Below, in pieces: positions 26,029-34,668 of a stretch of DNA of 64,000 nt (positions within the stretch are counted from its first letter, which is position 1; each line of letters starts with the position of its first letter). The position numbers and the translations under genes are program-made. This DNA is from Streptomyces sp. Ru71 (GTDB lineage: Bacteria; Actinomycetota; Actinomycetes; Streptomycetales; Streptomycetaceae), in assembly GCF_002920535.1 (NCBI RefSeq), contig NZ_PQSS01000029.1, positions 21,688 to 85,687 of the forward strand, written 5' to 3'. Below the pieces are notes generated by a model. It did not search any database. It saw only the letters and a program-made list of their open reading frames with translations, and was not told the origin of the DNA.

Positions 26029-27457
26029 ACCCAGCCCCGCCGTGGCGGCGGGCCCAGGTCCGGCCCCGGTGGCGGACCCCGGTCTGCTGGCGCCGGTCTG
26101 GGCGGCCACCCCGGTCCTGGCCGCGGTGTCCGACGGGGCGTGGCTGCAGGCCATGCTGGACGCCGAGGCGGCACTGAGCCGGGCGCAGGCCCGGCTGGGA
26201 ACGGTGCCCGCGGCCGCCGCGCGGGTGATCAGCGAGGCCGCGCGGGCCGACCGGCTCGACCTGGTCTCCCTGGCCCGCCAGGCACGCGAGTCCGCCAACC
26301 CGGTGGTGGCGCTGGTACGGGAGTTCACCGCGCTGGTCGCAGCCCGGGACCAGGAGGCGGCCGGCTACGTGCACCGCGGTTCGACCAGCCAGGACATCCT
26401 GGACACGGCGACCGTCCTGGTCGCCCGGCGCGCGCTCGCCGTGATCCGCGCCGACCTGGAACGCGTCGAGGAGGCGCTGGCCGCCCTCGCCGCCGAACAC
26501 CGCGACACCCTGATCGCGGGCCGCACCCTGGCCCTGCACGCGGTGCCCACGACCTTCGGCCTCAAGGCCGCGGGATGGCGCCACCTCGTCCTGGACGCGA
26601 TGGAGCGGCTGGACCGGGTGAGCGCCGAGGGGCTCGCCGTCCAGCTCGGCGGCGCGGCCGGCACGCTGGCCGGGTACCTCGCCTACGCGCCGGACACCGA
26701 CCCGGCCGGCTATGTCCCGCAGCTGACGGAGGCGTTCGCGGCGGAACTCGGGCTGCCCGCCCCGCTGCTGCCCTGGCATGTGCTGCGCACCCCCATCGCG
26801 GACCTGGCCACGGCGGCCGCCTTCCTGTGCGGCGCCCTCGGCAAGATCGCGGTCGACGTGCTGTCCCTGACCCGGACCGAGGTCGGTGAGGTGCACGAGC
26901 CGTCGCCCGGCGGCCGCGGCGCGTCCTCGGCGATGCCGCACAAGCGCAACCCCGTCCTGGCGACGGCCGTCCGGTCCGCCGCCCTGCAGGCGCCGCAGCT
27001 CGCGGCCACGGTGCTGGGCTGCCTGCCCAGCGAGGACGAGCGGTCCGCCGGTGCCTGGCACGCCGAATGGGAGCCGCTGCGCGCCCTGCTGCGGCTGGCC
27101 GGCGGCGCGGCGCACCAGACGGTGGAACTCGTCTGCCATCTGTCGGTCGACGCGCAGCGCATGCGCGCCAACACCCGGCTCACCGAGGGGCAGATCGTCT
27201 CCGAGCGGATCGCCGCCGTCCTCGCCCCGCTGCTCGGCAAGGCACAGGCACGCGATCTGCTGAACGAGGCCTCCGCCCGGTCGGCGCGCACCGGTGAGCC
27301 GCTGGCCGACGTCCTGCGCCAGGACGAACGGGCGTCGGCGCATCTCACCGGCACCCGGCTGACCGATCTGTTCGAGCCGGACGCCTACACCGGTGCCGCC
27401 GGTTTCCTGACGGACCGCGCGCTGACCCGTTCACGGCCCGGGGCCGGCCCGCGCTGA
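26018..27457 (+). CDS. CreD-like nitrosuccinate lyase (releases nitrous acid)
   Basis: This 479-residue member of the fumarase/aspartase superfamily has the signature SSAMPHKRNPV and the upstream GSTSQDILDTA. By general similarity it would be labelled adenylosuccinate lyase or 3-carboxymuconate cycloisomerase. Directly after a CreE-like monooxygenase, the fitting role is nitrosuccinate lyase, giving fumarate and nitrous acid. ATG 26018 has AGGAGG 8 nt upstream and overlaps the end of the CreE-like gene, so translation is coupled. A strong hairpin follows. No purine or protocatechuate genes are nearby, which argues against the housekeeping functions. Confidence 0.9.
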   Translation: MLTEPSPAVAAGPGPAPVADPGLLAPVWAATPVLAAVSDGAWLQAMLDAEAALSRAQARLGTVPAAAARVISEAARADRLDLVSLARQARESANPVVALVREFTALVAARDQEAAGYVHRGSTSQDILDTATVLVARRALAVIRADLERVEEALAALAAEHRDTLIAGRTLALHAVPTTFGLKAAGWRHLVLDAMERLDRVSAEGLAVQLGGAAGTLAGYLAYAPDTDPAGYVPQLTEAFAAELGLPAPLLPWHVLRTPIADLATAAAFLCGALGKIAVDVLSLTRTEVGEVHEPSPGGRGASSAMPHKRNPVLATAVRSAALQAPQLAATVLGCLPSEDERSAGAWHAEWEPLRALLRLAGGAAHQTVELVCHLSVDAQRMRANTRLTEGQIVSERIAAVLAPLLGKAQARDLLNEASARSARTGEPLADVLRQDERASAHLTGTRLTDLFEPDAYTGAAGFLTDRALTRSRPGAGPR

Positions 27458-27461
27458 GCAC

Positions 27462-27497
27462 GGATCGCCGGGCGCCGCAATCGGCGCCCGGCGATCC
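27462..27497. terminator. Bidirectional hairpin terminator
   Basis: A perfect 15-bp inverted repeat (GGATCGCCGGGCGCC, 6-nt loop) begins 4 bp after the lyase stop and also faces the end of the convergent regulator gene. Confidence 0.8.
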
Positions 27498-27570
27498 AAA
27501 GGCCGCTGTCACACCCGCAGGTACCCCGCCGACCTGCGCGGATGCTGCGACCACGAGGCGCGCTGGCGCC

Positions 27571-27753
27571 TCAGCGCTGCCGTCGCAGGGCTATCTGCGT
27601 GAGCTCGTCGATGTCGAACTCGGAGCGGCCCGGTCTGCCGTAACGGGTGATCTTGCCGCGGCTCACCCACTTGCGGATCGTCGCCTCGGACACCCCGGCG
27701 GCGAGGGCGGCCACGTTCGTGGGCACCAGCCGGTGGCGTGGCGGTCTGGTCAT
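27571..27753 (-). CDS. Small MerR/excisionase-type helix-turn-helix protein
   Basis: This 60-residue protein is almost entirely a helix-turn-helix (NVAALAAGVSEATIRKWVSRGKI), like BldC or excisionase-type DNA-binding proteins. Its ATG overlaps the stop of the upstream gene (ATGA), so the two are translated together. Pairs of a Cys-containing protein of about 200 residues and a tiny helix-turn-helix protein occur in other Streptomyces clusters (OvmZ/OvmW-like, from memory). It is probably a local regulator. Confidence 0.85.
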   Translation of the reverse strand: MTRPPRHRLVPTNVAALAAGVSEATIRKWVSRGKITRYGRPGRSEFDIDELTQIALRRQR

Positions 27754-28379
27754 GCGCTGACGGCCTTCCGTCGCCGCTCCACGAGCGGTCGCAGAGTGAT
27801 CCATTCGTGAATTTCCCAGGTGTGTCCCGAAGAGCACTGGATGCTCCTCTTTCCGGTGTTGGCGCCGCGCTGTGCCGACGCGTTGATCGTGCCTGTGCAG
27901 TCCTCCACGACACATTCCCGCCCGGGCGCTTGAAGTTCACTCGGGGACGGGTCGATCGTGCGCAGAATCTCCAGCCTGAGAGCGTCGATCTCGTCCGCGA
28001 AATCGGCGGCCGGCGGCTGCGCCGCGAGCCAGGAAAGATGACGCAGTAAAAAGTGCGTCAAACCGGGAACCGAACGGATCGGAACGTCCGTCCCGAGTTT
28101 TTCGGCGACGAATTCCGACCACGACTCCAGAACGGCCAGGATATTGCACCGGGCGTCCAGCACGGACAGGTTCAGGTGGTCCTTGCTGCGGCTCCCGGAC
28201 ACCCGGGTGCGGTGCACCCGCCGGGCGATGGGCGCCACCTGGTGCAGGCTCTCCTCGTACAGGCCGGGGAGCGCGCGGAGGCTACCCTCCAGCTGTCTCA
28301 GGCACGGGACGCACAGGACGGACCCGGTGGCCGCGTGGAGTTCCTTGGCGTGCGTCCTCGGGCATATGTGAAACTCCAT
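27750..28379 (-). CDS. Cys-rich regulator-like protein with a TTA codon
   Basis: This 209-residue protein has an N-terminal Cys/His cluster (CPRTHAKELHAATGSVLCVPC) and a C-terminal one (CVVEDCTG, IQCSSGHTW), both like zinc ribbons around a helical core. ATG 28379 has AAGGAG 5 nt upstream. Codon 111 is TTA (bases 28047-28049), so translation should depend on the bldA tRNA. It is coupled to the small helix-turn-helix gene. No enzyme motif is seen. The likely role is a regulator acting with its partner. The similarity to OvmZ-type proteins is from memory and unverified. Confidence 0.75.
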   Translation of the reverse strand: MEFHICPRTHAKELHAATGSVLCVPCLRQLEGSLRALPGLYEESLHQVAPIARRVHRTRVSGSRSKDHLNLSVLDARCNILAVLESWSEFVAEKLGTDVPIRSVPGLTHFLLRHLSWLAAQPPAADFADEIDALRLEILRTIDPSPSELQAPGRECVVEDCTGTINASAQRGANTGKRSIQCSSGHTWEIHEWITLRPLVERRRKAVSA

Positions 28380-28871
28380 TCAAGCTCCTTCGAGTGGTGG
28401 CTCGTCCGGCAACCATCACGGAACGCACGGATCTCCCGTGCTGATTGCGCAGTCGTGATCGGATCGACGGTCCTCGGCAAAGGGAACCAGTACGATCGAA
28501 TCCCACGCCGAGCTCGCCGAAGAACTCCACTCGGACACGGAAGGACGGTCCGGGGAGGATTCGGCAGGGATTCGGGTCTGATCGGGCGATTACCAGCACT
28601 GGTGCGTTCAGCGGATACAGTGCCTGTGTGTTACCCCCTGAGGCTGCCCAGCGTGAAACTATGGGTGCACAGGGAGGCTTCCACGGGGCAGTTCGGGGTG
28701 TCAACGCTCACCATTAGCAGTCGATCGTCCCTAAAGGGGAACTCCAGATTCGCCCCAAGACGGCGTGGTCACCTGGAGTGGGGCGAGCGGCCGGCCGAGG
28801 CCGCGGCGCCCGCTGAGACGCCACCCCCTGCTCGTGCCTCAGCGCCCGTACACCTACCCAAGGAGACATGA
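28380..28871. other. Divergent intergenic region (regulator pair and polyprenyl synthase)
   Basis: About 490 bp without a gene I can support. It is less GC-rich than its surroundings in places, including a small palindrome CCCTAAAGGG near 28728. It must carry promoters for the TTA-containing regulator and for the polyprenyl synthase. No copy of the 23-bp-spaced element is present. Confidence 0.45.
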
Positions 28872-29894
28872 GTGACTGCGGACGTGACCACCGGCCTGCT
28901 GGAGCGCGTGGAACACCGGATGCGCTCCCTGCTGTCGGCCGAGCGCGAGGCCTGGGCGCACGTGGACGAACGGGCCGTCGTCCCCATCGACGCGCTGTCC
29001 GAGCTGATCGCCTCGGGCGGCAAGCGCATCCGGCCCGCCTTCTGCATCACCGGCCACCTCGCCGCCGGCGGCGACCCCGACGACCCCGCGATCGTGGCGG
29101 CCGGCGCGGCCCTGGAGATGCTGCACGCCTCCCTCCTCGTGCACGACGACGTCCTGGACGATTCCAGCCGCCGCCGCGGACTGCCGACCGTCCACGCCAA
29201 GCACACCGCGCTGCACCACAGCCGGGGCTGGCAGGGCGAGTCCCGCCGGTTCGGCGAGGGCGTGGGCATCCTCGTCGGCGACCTGGCTCTGGTGTACGCG
29301 GAGCAGCTGATGTCCCAGGCGCCGGTGACGGCGGTCCGGGAGTGGGACAAGCTGCGTTCCGAGGTGCTGATCGGACAGTACATGGACGTCGCGGCGGCCG
29401 CCGAGTTCTCGGTCGACCCCCGGCTGTCCCGGCAGATCGCCCTGATCAAGTCCGGCCGGTACACCATCCACCGGCCGCTGGTCGTGGGAGCGAGCGTGGC
29501 GGGCCGCGCCGACCTCGCCCCCGCCTTCGCGGAGTACGGGGAGGCCGTCGGCGAGGCGTTCCAGCTCCGGGACGACCTGCTGGACGCCTTCGGGGACTCC
29601 GCGGCCACCGGCAAGCCGGCCGGGCTCGACTTCACCCAGCACAAGATGACGCTGCTGCTGGGCTGGGCGATGCAGCGGGACGAGTCCATCCGCACCCTGA
29701 TCACCGAGCCGGGGCACAGCGCCGAGGAGGTGCGCCGCCACCTCATGGACACCAAGGTCCCCGACGACGTCGAACGGCACATCGCCGACCTCGTCGACCG
29801 CGGCTGCAAGGCCATCGCCGACGCACCCATCGCCCCGCAGTGGCGGGACGAACTGAAGACGATGGCCAGGCGGGTCGCGTACCGCGACGCATAA
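28872..29894 (+). CDS. Polyprenyl diphosphate synthase (complete)
   Basis: This 340-residue trans-isoprenyl diphosphate synthase has both Asp-rich motifs: LLVHDDVLDDS (first, near residue 95) and FQLRDDLLDAFGD (second). GGKRIRPAF is the conserved IPP-binding segment. GTG 28872 has AAGGAG 6 nt upstream. The ATG at 28868 is in another frame. The residue five positions before the first motif is Ser rather than an aromatic residue, which often goes with products longer than C10, but this is weak evidence. With the partial copy at the window start, the locus has two synthases, perhaps for GPP and FPP or for two pathways. Confidence 0.93.
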   Translation: MTADVTTGLLERVEHRMRSLLSAEREAWAHVDERAVVPIDALSELIASGGKRIRPAFCITGHLAAGGDPDDPAIVAAGAALEMLHASLLVHDDVLDDSSRRRGLPTVHAKHTALHHSRGWQGESRRFGEGVGILVGDLALVYAEQLMSQAPVTAVREWDKLRSEVLIGQYMDVAAAAEFSVDPRLSRQIALIKSGRYTIHRPLVVGASVAGRADLAPAFAEYGEAVGEAFQLRDDLLDAFGDSAATGKPAGLDFTQHKMTLLLGWAMQRDESIRTLITEPGHSAEEVRRHLMDTKVPDDVERHIADLVDRGCKAIADAPIAPQWRDELKTMARRVAYRDA

Positions 29895-29980
29895 CCCCAA
29901 GCGATACGCCGCTCACTTGCCCTCTGCCGGGCGCCGGCTCCGGCCTCGACCGCCGGCGCGGCGCTCGCGGCTGTGCCGCG

Positions 29981-30115
29981 TGGCCGGGTCGGTCTCACCT
30001 GGCGGTGCGGCGCGTGTGTGGTGGCGGCGTGGCGCACGCCCGGCCATGCCACATGGCCGGTTCCGTCCCACCCGGCGGTGCCCGCGTGGCCGGTTCTCAC
30101 CCCGTCGCCGGCGGC
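29981..30115 (+). repeat. Short GC-rich repeats and hairpin in intergenic DNA
   Basis: Two 28-bp units (29981-30008 and 30054-30081, starting TGGCCGG and ending GGCGGTGC) differ at 4 positions, and a third, poorer unit starts at 30087. A 9-bp hairpin CCGGCCATG/CATGGCCGG lies at 30040-30060. They fill part of the 575-bp gap (29895-30470) that otherwise contains no gene I can support. Confidence 0.55.
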
Positions 30116-30470
30116 CACCACGGGCACGCTCGGCGCGGGCCGGGGTGGCGAGCCGGCCGTTCCCGGGCTCTAGGCGTCGGGCCGGGGTGTCGACGCCGGA
30201 CGTTGCGGGCTCGACGTCCGCCGGAGGTGGCGTCGTGGATCGCTCGACGATCGCTTGAGTTCCCGTTCCGGCCGGTACCGCACCCCCGCCCCGCCGGCCC
30301 GGTCACCCCGGCCACCCCACCAGGCACATCGGAGGAACGCCGCCGCACGGCGGGCCCGTACCGGCGTCACACATCGGCCACGCGCCGCGCACAGCGGCCT
30401 CAAATCCCCTGCCGCGGTGAGCACCGTACCCCGCATCATGCAACCACAACGCACAGAAGGGGGACGGCAG

Positions 30471-31985
30471 ATGAGCCAGGGGACACGGGCCGTCGAGGGC
30501 GGCCACGGCCACGCCGTGGTGATCGGCTCCGGCCTCGCGGGGCTCACCGCGGCACGCGCCCTGGCCAACTTCATGGACCGCGTCACCGTCATCGAGCGCG
30601 ACCGGCTGCCCCGCGGCTTCGGCCGGCGCCGGGGCGTTCCCCAGGCCCGCCACACCCACACCCTGATGCCCCCGGCCCAGCAGGGCCTGGAGCGGCTGTT
30701 CCCCGGCATCGTCGCCGAACTCACCGCCGCCGGAGCGGTCCCGGTCGGCATGCCCCGGGACATGCTGCTGCTCGGCCCGGCCGGCTGGCTGCCCCGCTTC
30801 GACGCCGGCCTGTCCCTGCTCAGCGCCGGCCGCGACCTGATCGACGCCGTCGTACGCGAGCGGCTGCGCACCGATCCGAAGGTGACGTTCCTTCAGGAGC
30901 ACGAGGTCGTCGCCCTGGAGCCCGGCCGCCAGGACACCGTCGCCGGCGTCTGGACCCGCGGCCGCGACAGGCAGGCGGACGGCGGCTGGGGCCCGCGGCA
31001 CCTGCTGTCCGCCGACTTCGTGGTGGACGCCACCGGCCGCGGCTCGCGCGCCCCGCGCTGGCTGGCCGAACTCGGCTACCCCACCCCGAGGGAGTCGGCC
31101 GTCCAGACCCCGACGACGTACGCCTCCACCGTGTTCACCCCGCCCATCGGCCATGTCGCCGACTTCAGCAGCCTGCTGCTGATGGGCACCCCCGACCACC
31201 CCCGCCAGGGCGTACTGCACCCCGTCGAGGGCGGCCGCTGGTCGGTGACGCTCAGCGCCGGCGACGGCAGCCGCCCGCCCGCCGACCACGAGGCCATGCT
31301 GCGCGCCGCGGGCGAGCTGCGCCACCCGCTGCTGCGCGAGATCATCGAGGCCGCCACCCCCCTCGGCCCGGTCTACGCCTGCGCCCGCACCGAGAACCGC
31401 TGGCGCCACTACGAGAAGCTGCGCCGCTGGCCCGACCAGTTCCTCGTCGTCGGCGACGCCTTCGTCGCCCTGGACCCGGCCCACGGCCACGGCATGACCC
31501 TCGCCGTGCAGTCCGCCCTCGTCCTCGACCATGTGCTGGCCGGCCACGGCACCGCCGTCGGCATCACCTTCCGGCTGCGGCACGCCCTCGCCCGGCACCT
31601 GGCCCCCCACTGGGCGGCGAGTGAGCGCAGCCTCTGCGCGGCCGGGGCCGGCCCGCACCCGCGGGCGGACGGACTGCGCGCCCGGCTCGGCCGGCTCCGC
31701 ACGGCCCGCATAGCCGCCGCGGCGACCACCGACGAGGACGCGGCCCGGCTGCTGCTCGACCGGCTGCACACCTTCGCCCCGCCGACCGCCGGGCTGCGCC
31801 CCCGCGAACTGCGGGCCGTCCTGCGCGCCCCGCGCCCCTCGCCCCTGGCGGCGCCGCCCAGCACCACCCATGGCCAGGGCGCCAGGCGCCGCCTCCTCAC
31901 GCCGGCCGCACCCGGGCTGTCCCTCGGCTCCGGCCACCCGCGGTCCGCGATCTCCTCGGCCCAAAGGAGCGGCACAGCGGGCTGA
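30471..31985 (+). CDS. FAD-dependent oxidoreductase (epoxidase/hydroxylase-like)
   Basis: This 504-residue flavoprotein has the N-terminal FAD motif VVIGSGLAGLTAARAL and the second FAD motif FLVVGDAFVALDPAHGHGM. ATG 30471 has AAGGGGGA upstream. Its layout resembles the 2-polyprenyl-6-methoxyphenol hydroxylase and squalene-epoxidase-like families, which include prenyl-chain epoxidases of bacterial meroterpenoid pathways. It differs from the phenol-hydroxylase-type protein at 11.7 kb. Epoxidation of the prenyl side chain, feeding the class II cyclase-like enzyme, is an attractive but unproven role. Ring hydroxylation is the main alternative. Its promoter region holds GC-rich repeats. Confidence 0.8.
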   Translation: MSQGTRAVEGGHGHAVVIGSGLAGLTAARALANFMDRVTVIERDRLPRGFGRRRGVPQARHTHTLMPPAQQGLERLFPGIVAELTAAGAVPVGMPRDMLLLGPAGWLPRFDAGLSLLSAGRDLIDAVVRERLRTDPKVTFLQEHEVVALEPGRQDTVAGVWTRGRDRQADGGWGPRHLLSADFVVDATGRGSRAPRWLAELGYPTPRESAVQTPTTYASTVFTPPIGHVADFSSLLLMGTPDHPRQGVLHPVEGGRWSVTLSAGDGSRPPADHEAMLRAAGELRHPLLREIIEAATPLGPVYACARTENRWRHYEKLRRWPDQFLVVGDAFVALDPAHGHGMTLAVQSALVLDHVLAGHGTAVGITFRLRHALARHLAPHWAASERSLCAAGAGPHPRADGLRARLGRLRTARIAAAATTDEDAARLLLDRLHTFAPPTAGLRPRELRAVLRAPRPSPLAAPPSTTHGQGARRRLLTPAAPGLSLGSGHPRSAISSAQRSGTAG

Positions 31986-32256
31986 ACCGGTTGGTCGGTT
32001 CGAAGCGCTGTGCCGGCCGCGCCGAAAAGGCATGCCCGGCCGACGCGGGACAAGAGGCCCCGATTACGCTTTTACTCATGACAAGAGTGGAGCAACTGGC
32101 CGCCTCGAAAGGCGAGTTGATCGACCGGGAGCAGGCGTGCGCCGGTAACCGGGCCGGATTTCCAGGCGCGTTACGTATGCACGGCGCCGGTGCCCGCCCG
32201 GAACGCTCGAAACTCGCTCAAGAATCACTCAAGTTGACACCCGGCTACGGCTGGAT
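31986..32256. other. Spacer upstream of qcrB
   Basis: No gene with a credible start is seen. A TTGACA box (32234-32239) preceded by direct repeats ending in CTCAAG is a possible -35, but I see no good -10. Confidence 0.4.
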
Positions 32257-32274
32257 CGCGGTTGTCCAACCGCG
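32257..32274 (+). promoter_or_regulatory. Palindromic operator candidate upstream of qcrB
   Basis: The perfect palindrome CGCGGTTG-TC-CAACCGCG lies 58 bp before the start of the cytochrome b gene and just downstream of a TTGACA box at 32234. Its size fits a dimeric repressor such as a TetR-type protein. Confidence 0.55.
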
Positions 32275-32331
32275 GCAGCGGTGGATACCGTTCCAGCCGT
32301 TTCACGACACGCGAGGGGAGGGCGCGCGGGG

Positions 32332-34068
32332 ATGAGCACGATCGAAAAAGCGCCACTTGATGCCCGTACCGAGGCATCCAAAGGCGAGCGCATAGCCGAC
32401 TGGGCGGACGGGCGGCTCGGGATCTACAGCATGCGGTTCCTGATCCGCAAGGTGTTTCCCGACCACTGGTCGTTCATGTTCGGTGAGATCGCCCTCTACA
32501 GCTTCCTGATGCTGCTGCTCACCGGCGTCTGGCTCAGCCTGTTCTTCGACCCGAGCATGACCGAGACGGTCTACAACGGTTCGCACACCCCGCTCCACGG
32601 CATCCCGATGTCGCGGGCCTACGAGTCCACGCTGCACATCACCTTCGACGTGCGCGGCGGCCTGTTCATCCGGCAGCTGCACCACTGGTCGGCCCTGATC
32701 ATGATCGGTGCGCTGTGCTGCCACACCCTGCGGCACTTCCTCACGGGGTCGTTCCGCAAGCCGCGCGAGGCCAACTGGCTGATCGGCTTCGTGCTGCTCG
32801 TGGTGGTCACGCTGGAGGGCTTCATCGGGTACTCGCTCCCCGACGACCTGCTCTCGGGCACCGGTCTGCGCATCGCCGAGGGCATCACGCTCGCCATTCC
32901 GCTGGTGGGCACCTATCTGACGATGTTCCTCTTCGGCGGCGAGTACCCGGGCCACGAGGTGATCCCGCGGTTCTACAGCATCCACATCCTGCTGCTGCCG
33001 GGCATCATCGCGGCCCTGACCGTGGTCCACCTGATCCTGGTCTTCTACCACAAGCACACCCAGTTCCGGGGTCCCGGCCGCACCGAGAAGAACGTCGTCG
33101 GCCAGCCCCTGATGCCGCACTACACGGCCAAGGCCGGTGGCTTCTTCTTCCTCGTCACCGGTGTGCTCGCGATGATCGCCGGCATCGCCCAGATCAACCC
33201 CGTGTGGACGTACGGTCCCTACCGCTCCGACCAGATCTCCCAGGGATCCCAGCCTGACTGGTACATGGGCTTCCTGGAGGGCGCCCTGCGCGCCATGCCG
33301 GCCTGGGAGTTCACCGTCGGCGGCTACACCATCAACCTCGGCGTCCTGATCCCCGCCGTCGTGCTGCCCACGGTGATGATGGCCGTGATGGCCTTCTGGC
33401 CGTTCCTGGAGGCCTGGGTCACCGGGGACAACGAGGAGCACCACCTCCTCGACCGGCCGCGCGACCACCCCACGCGCACCGCGTTCGGCTACGCCTTCGT
33501 CGCCCTGTACCTGGTGCTGTTCTTCGGCGGCGCCAACGACGTCCTGGCCGTGCGCTTCCACCTGTCGCTGAACTCGATCACCTGGGCGGTCCGCATCGGC
33601 GTCTTCGCCGTCCCGGCGCTGACGTACGTCATCACCCGGCGGATCTGCCTGGGCCTGCAGCGGCGGGAGCGCGACAAGCTCCTGCACGGCCGCGAGACCG
33701 GACGCATCCGCAGGCTGCCGCACGGCGAGTTCGTCGAGGTGCACGAACGCCTGGACCGCCAGCGGGAGTACGCGCTGCTGGCCCGGGAGGACTACAAGCC
33801 GCTGCCCGTGCCCGAGCCGGAGACCGACGGCGTGCCCAACCCGCACCTGCGCAAGCAGATGCTGCGCTACCGGCTCAGCCGCTGGCTGTACGGCGGCCAG
33901 GTCGCCAAGCCGAGCCCGCAGGAGATGCAGAAGGCCCTGGCGCACTTCTCCCACTCGGAGAACGGCCACGGCTCGCTCAACGGGCACGGCTCGCCCAACG
34001 GACACCCCCTGGCCTCCGGCGCCCAGCGCCCCGTCGAAGGACGGGAGCCGGACCAGGAACTGCTCTGA
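32332..34068 (+). CDS. qcrB: Orphan cytochrome b subunit of the bc1 complex
   Basis: This is the quinol-oxidising cytochrome b of the actinobacterial bc1 complex, about 578 residues. It has many membrane helices and heme-ligand His residues in HHWSALIMIGALCCHTLRHF (split) and FYSIHILLLPGIIAALTVVHL. ATG 32332 follows GAGGGGAGG. In Streptomyces the respiratory qcrB sits in a qcrCAB operon. Here qcrC and qcrA are absent and specialised-metabolism genes flank it, so it is probably a second, stand-alone copy. The C-terminal 20-40 residues are Gly/His/Asn-rich. A target-duplication resistance role against quinone-site inhibitors made by this cluster is a reasonable inference. Confidence 0.93.
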   Translation: MSTIEKAPLDARTEASKGERIADWADGRLGIYSMRFLIRKVFPDHWSFMFGEIALYSFLMLLLTGVWLSLFFDPSMTETVYNGSHTPLHGIPMSRAYESTLHITFDVRGGLFIRQLHHWSALIMIGALCCHTLRHFLTGSFRKPREANWLIGFVLLVVVTLEGFIGYSLPDDLLSGTGLRIAEGITLAIPLVGTYLTMFLFGGEYPGHEVIPRFYSIHILLLPGIIAALTVVHLILVFYHKHTQFRGPGRTEKNVVGQPLMPHYTAKAGGFFFLVTGVLAMIAGIAQINPVWTYGPYRSDQISQGSQPDWYMGFLEGALRAMPAWEFTVGGYTINLGVLIPAVVLPTVMMAVMAFWPFLEAWVTGDNEEHHLLDRPRDHPTRTAFGYAFVALYLVLFFGGANDVLAVRFHLSLNSITWAVRIGVFAVPALTYVITRRICLGLQRRERDKLLHGRETGRIRRLPHGEFVEVHERLDRQREYALLAREDYKPLPVPEPETDGVPNPHLRKQMLRYRLSRWLYGGQVAKPSPQEMQKALAHFSHSENGHGSLNGHGSPNGHPLASGAQRPVEGREPDQELL

Positions 34069-34104
34069 CCCCGGCGGTACGCCGCAGAGGGCGGGGTCGG
34101 TGAC

Positions 34105-34143
34105 GGCGGCGCGGGTGACCGGGGGACGGGCACCCGCGCCGCC
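34105..34143 (+). terminator. Hairpin after qcrB
   Basis: A 13-bp stem (GGCGGCGCGGGTG and its complement) with a 13-nt loop lies 36 bp after the qcrB stop. There is no T run. Confidence 0.6.
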
Positions 34144-34203
34144 GGCTTGTCCACGACGTGTCCGAGGGGACGCGCGGCACACCAGCACGCACACGGAGGC
34201 CCG

Positions 34204-34563
34204 ATGAGCGCACCTGCCTGGCGCCGGGAAGCCGCCCGGGCCGAGTCCATCACCCGGGCGCGCACGGGCCTGAGCCACGACGTGCGCGGGCGGCAGCGCC
34301 GCTATCTGACGGCCATGCTGATCCGCACCGCCTGTGTGGTCCTGATGGCCGCGACCTGGACCCGCTGGCCGGTCCTCGCGGTCTGCGCCCTGGCCGGCGC
34401 CGTGGTCATCCCGTACGTCGCCGTCGTGGTCGCGCAGGCCCACTGGCGCCAGCAGCGCGGGGCCCGGCACGCGGTGACGCCCCTGCGCGACGAGCCCGCG
34501 GGCCCCCGTACCGTCCTCGAACCCACCTTGATCCTGCCCCCGCGGCAGCAGACGCCGGGCTGA
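34204..34563 (+). CDS. Small membrane protein, DUF3099-like
   Basis: This 119-residue protein has an N-terminal polar part (ARTGLSHDVRGRQRRYL) followed by two membrane segments (about residues 38-53 and 58-78). That order and the GLSHDxRxRQRRY stretch resemble DUF3099 proteins of actinomycetes, whose function is unknown. ATG 34204 has CGGAGG upstream. It stands between the orphan qcrB and tap on the same strand. Confidence 0.75.
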   Translation: MSAPAWRREAARAESITRARTGLSHDVRGRQRRYLTAMLIRTACVVLMAATWTRWPVLAVCALAGAVVIPYVAVVVAQAHWRQQRGARHAVTPLRDEPAGPRTVLEPTLILPPRQQTPG

Positions 34564-34607
34564 CCCCGCAGCACCCCACGCCGGGCCGACCGCGCCCGAC
34601 GCGCCAG

Positions 34608-34650
34608 GGCTAAAACCGCAGGCAAATCCGAGGCTAAAGAATGCTAGGGT
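34608..34650 (+). promoter_or_regulatory. tap promoter region with short direct repeats
   Basis: GGCTAAA at 34608 and 34632, with GGCAAAT at 34621 between them, are followed by TAGGGT (34645-34650), a good Streptomyces -10. The tap start is 19 bp after the -10. The repeats may be an autoregulatory site. Confidence 0.5.
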
Positions 34651-34668
34651 TCGGCCTGGAGGTGGATC

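Noticed and set aside
24004..27457. Reading the pair as a lysine N-oxygenase-like enzyme and adenylosuccinate lyase
   Set aside because: The overlap of the two genes, their sizes and the nearby aminotransferase and ligase fit the nitrous-acid pathway better. No siderophore or purine genes are near.
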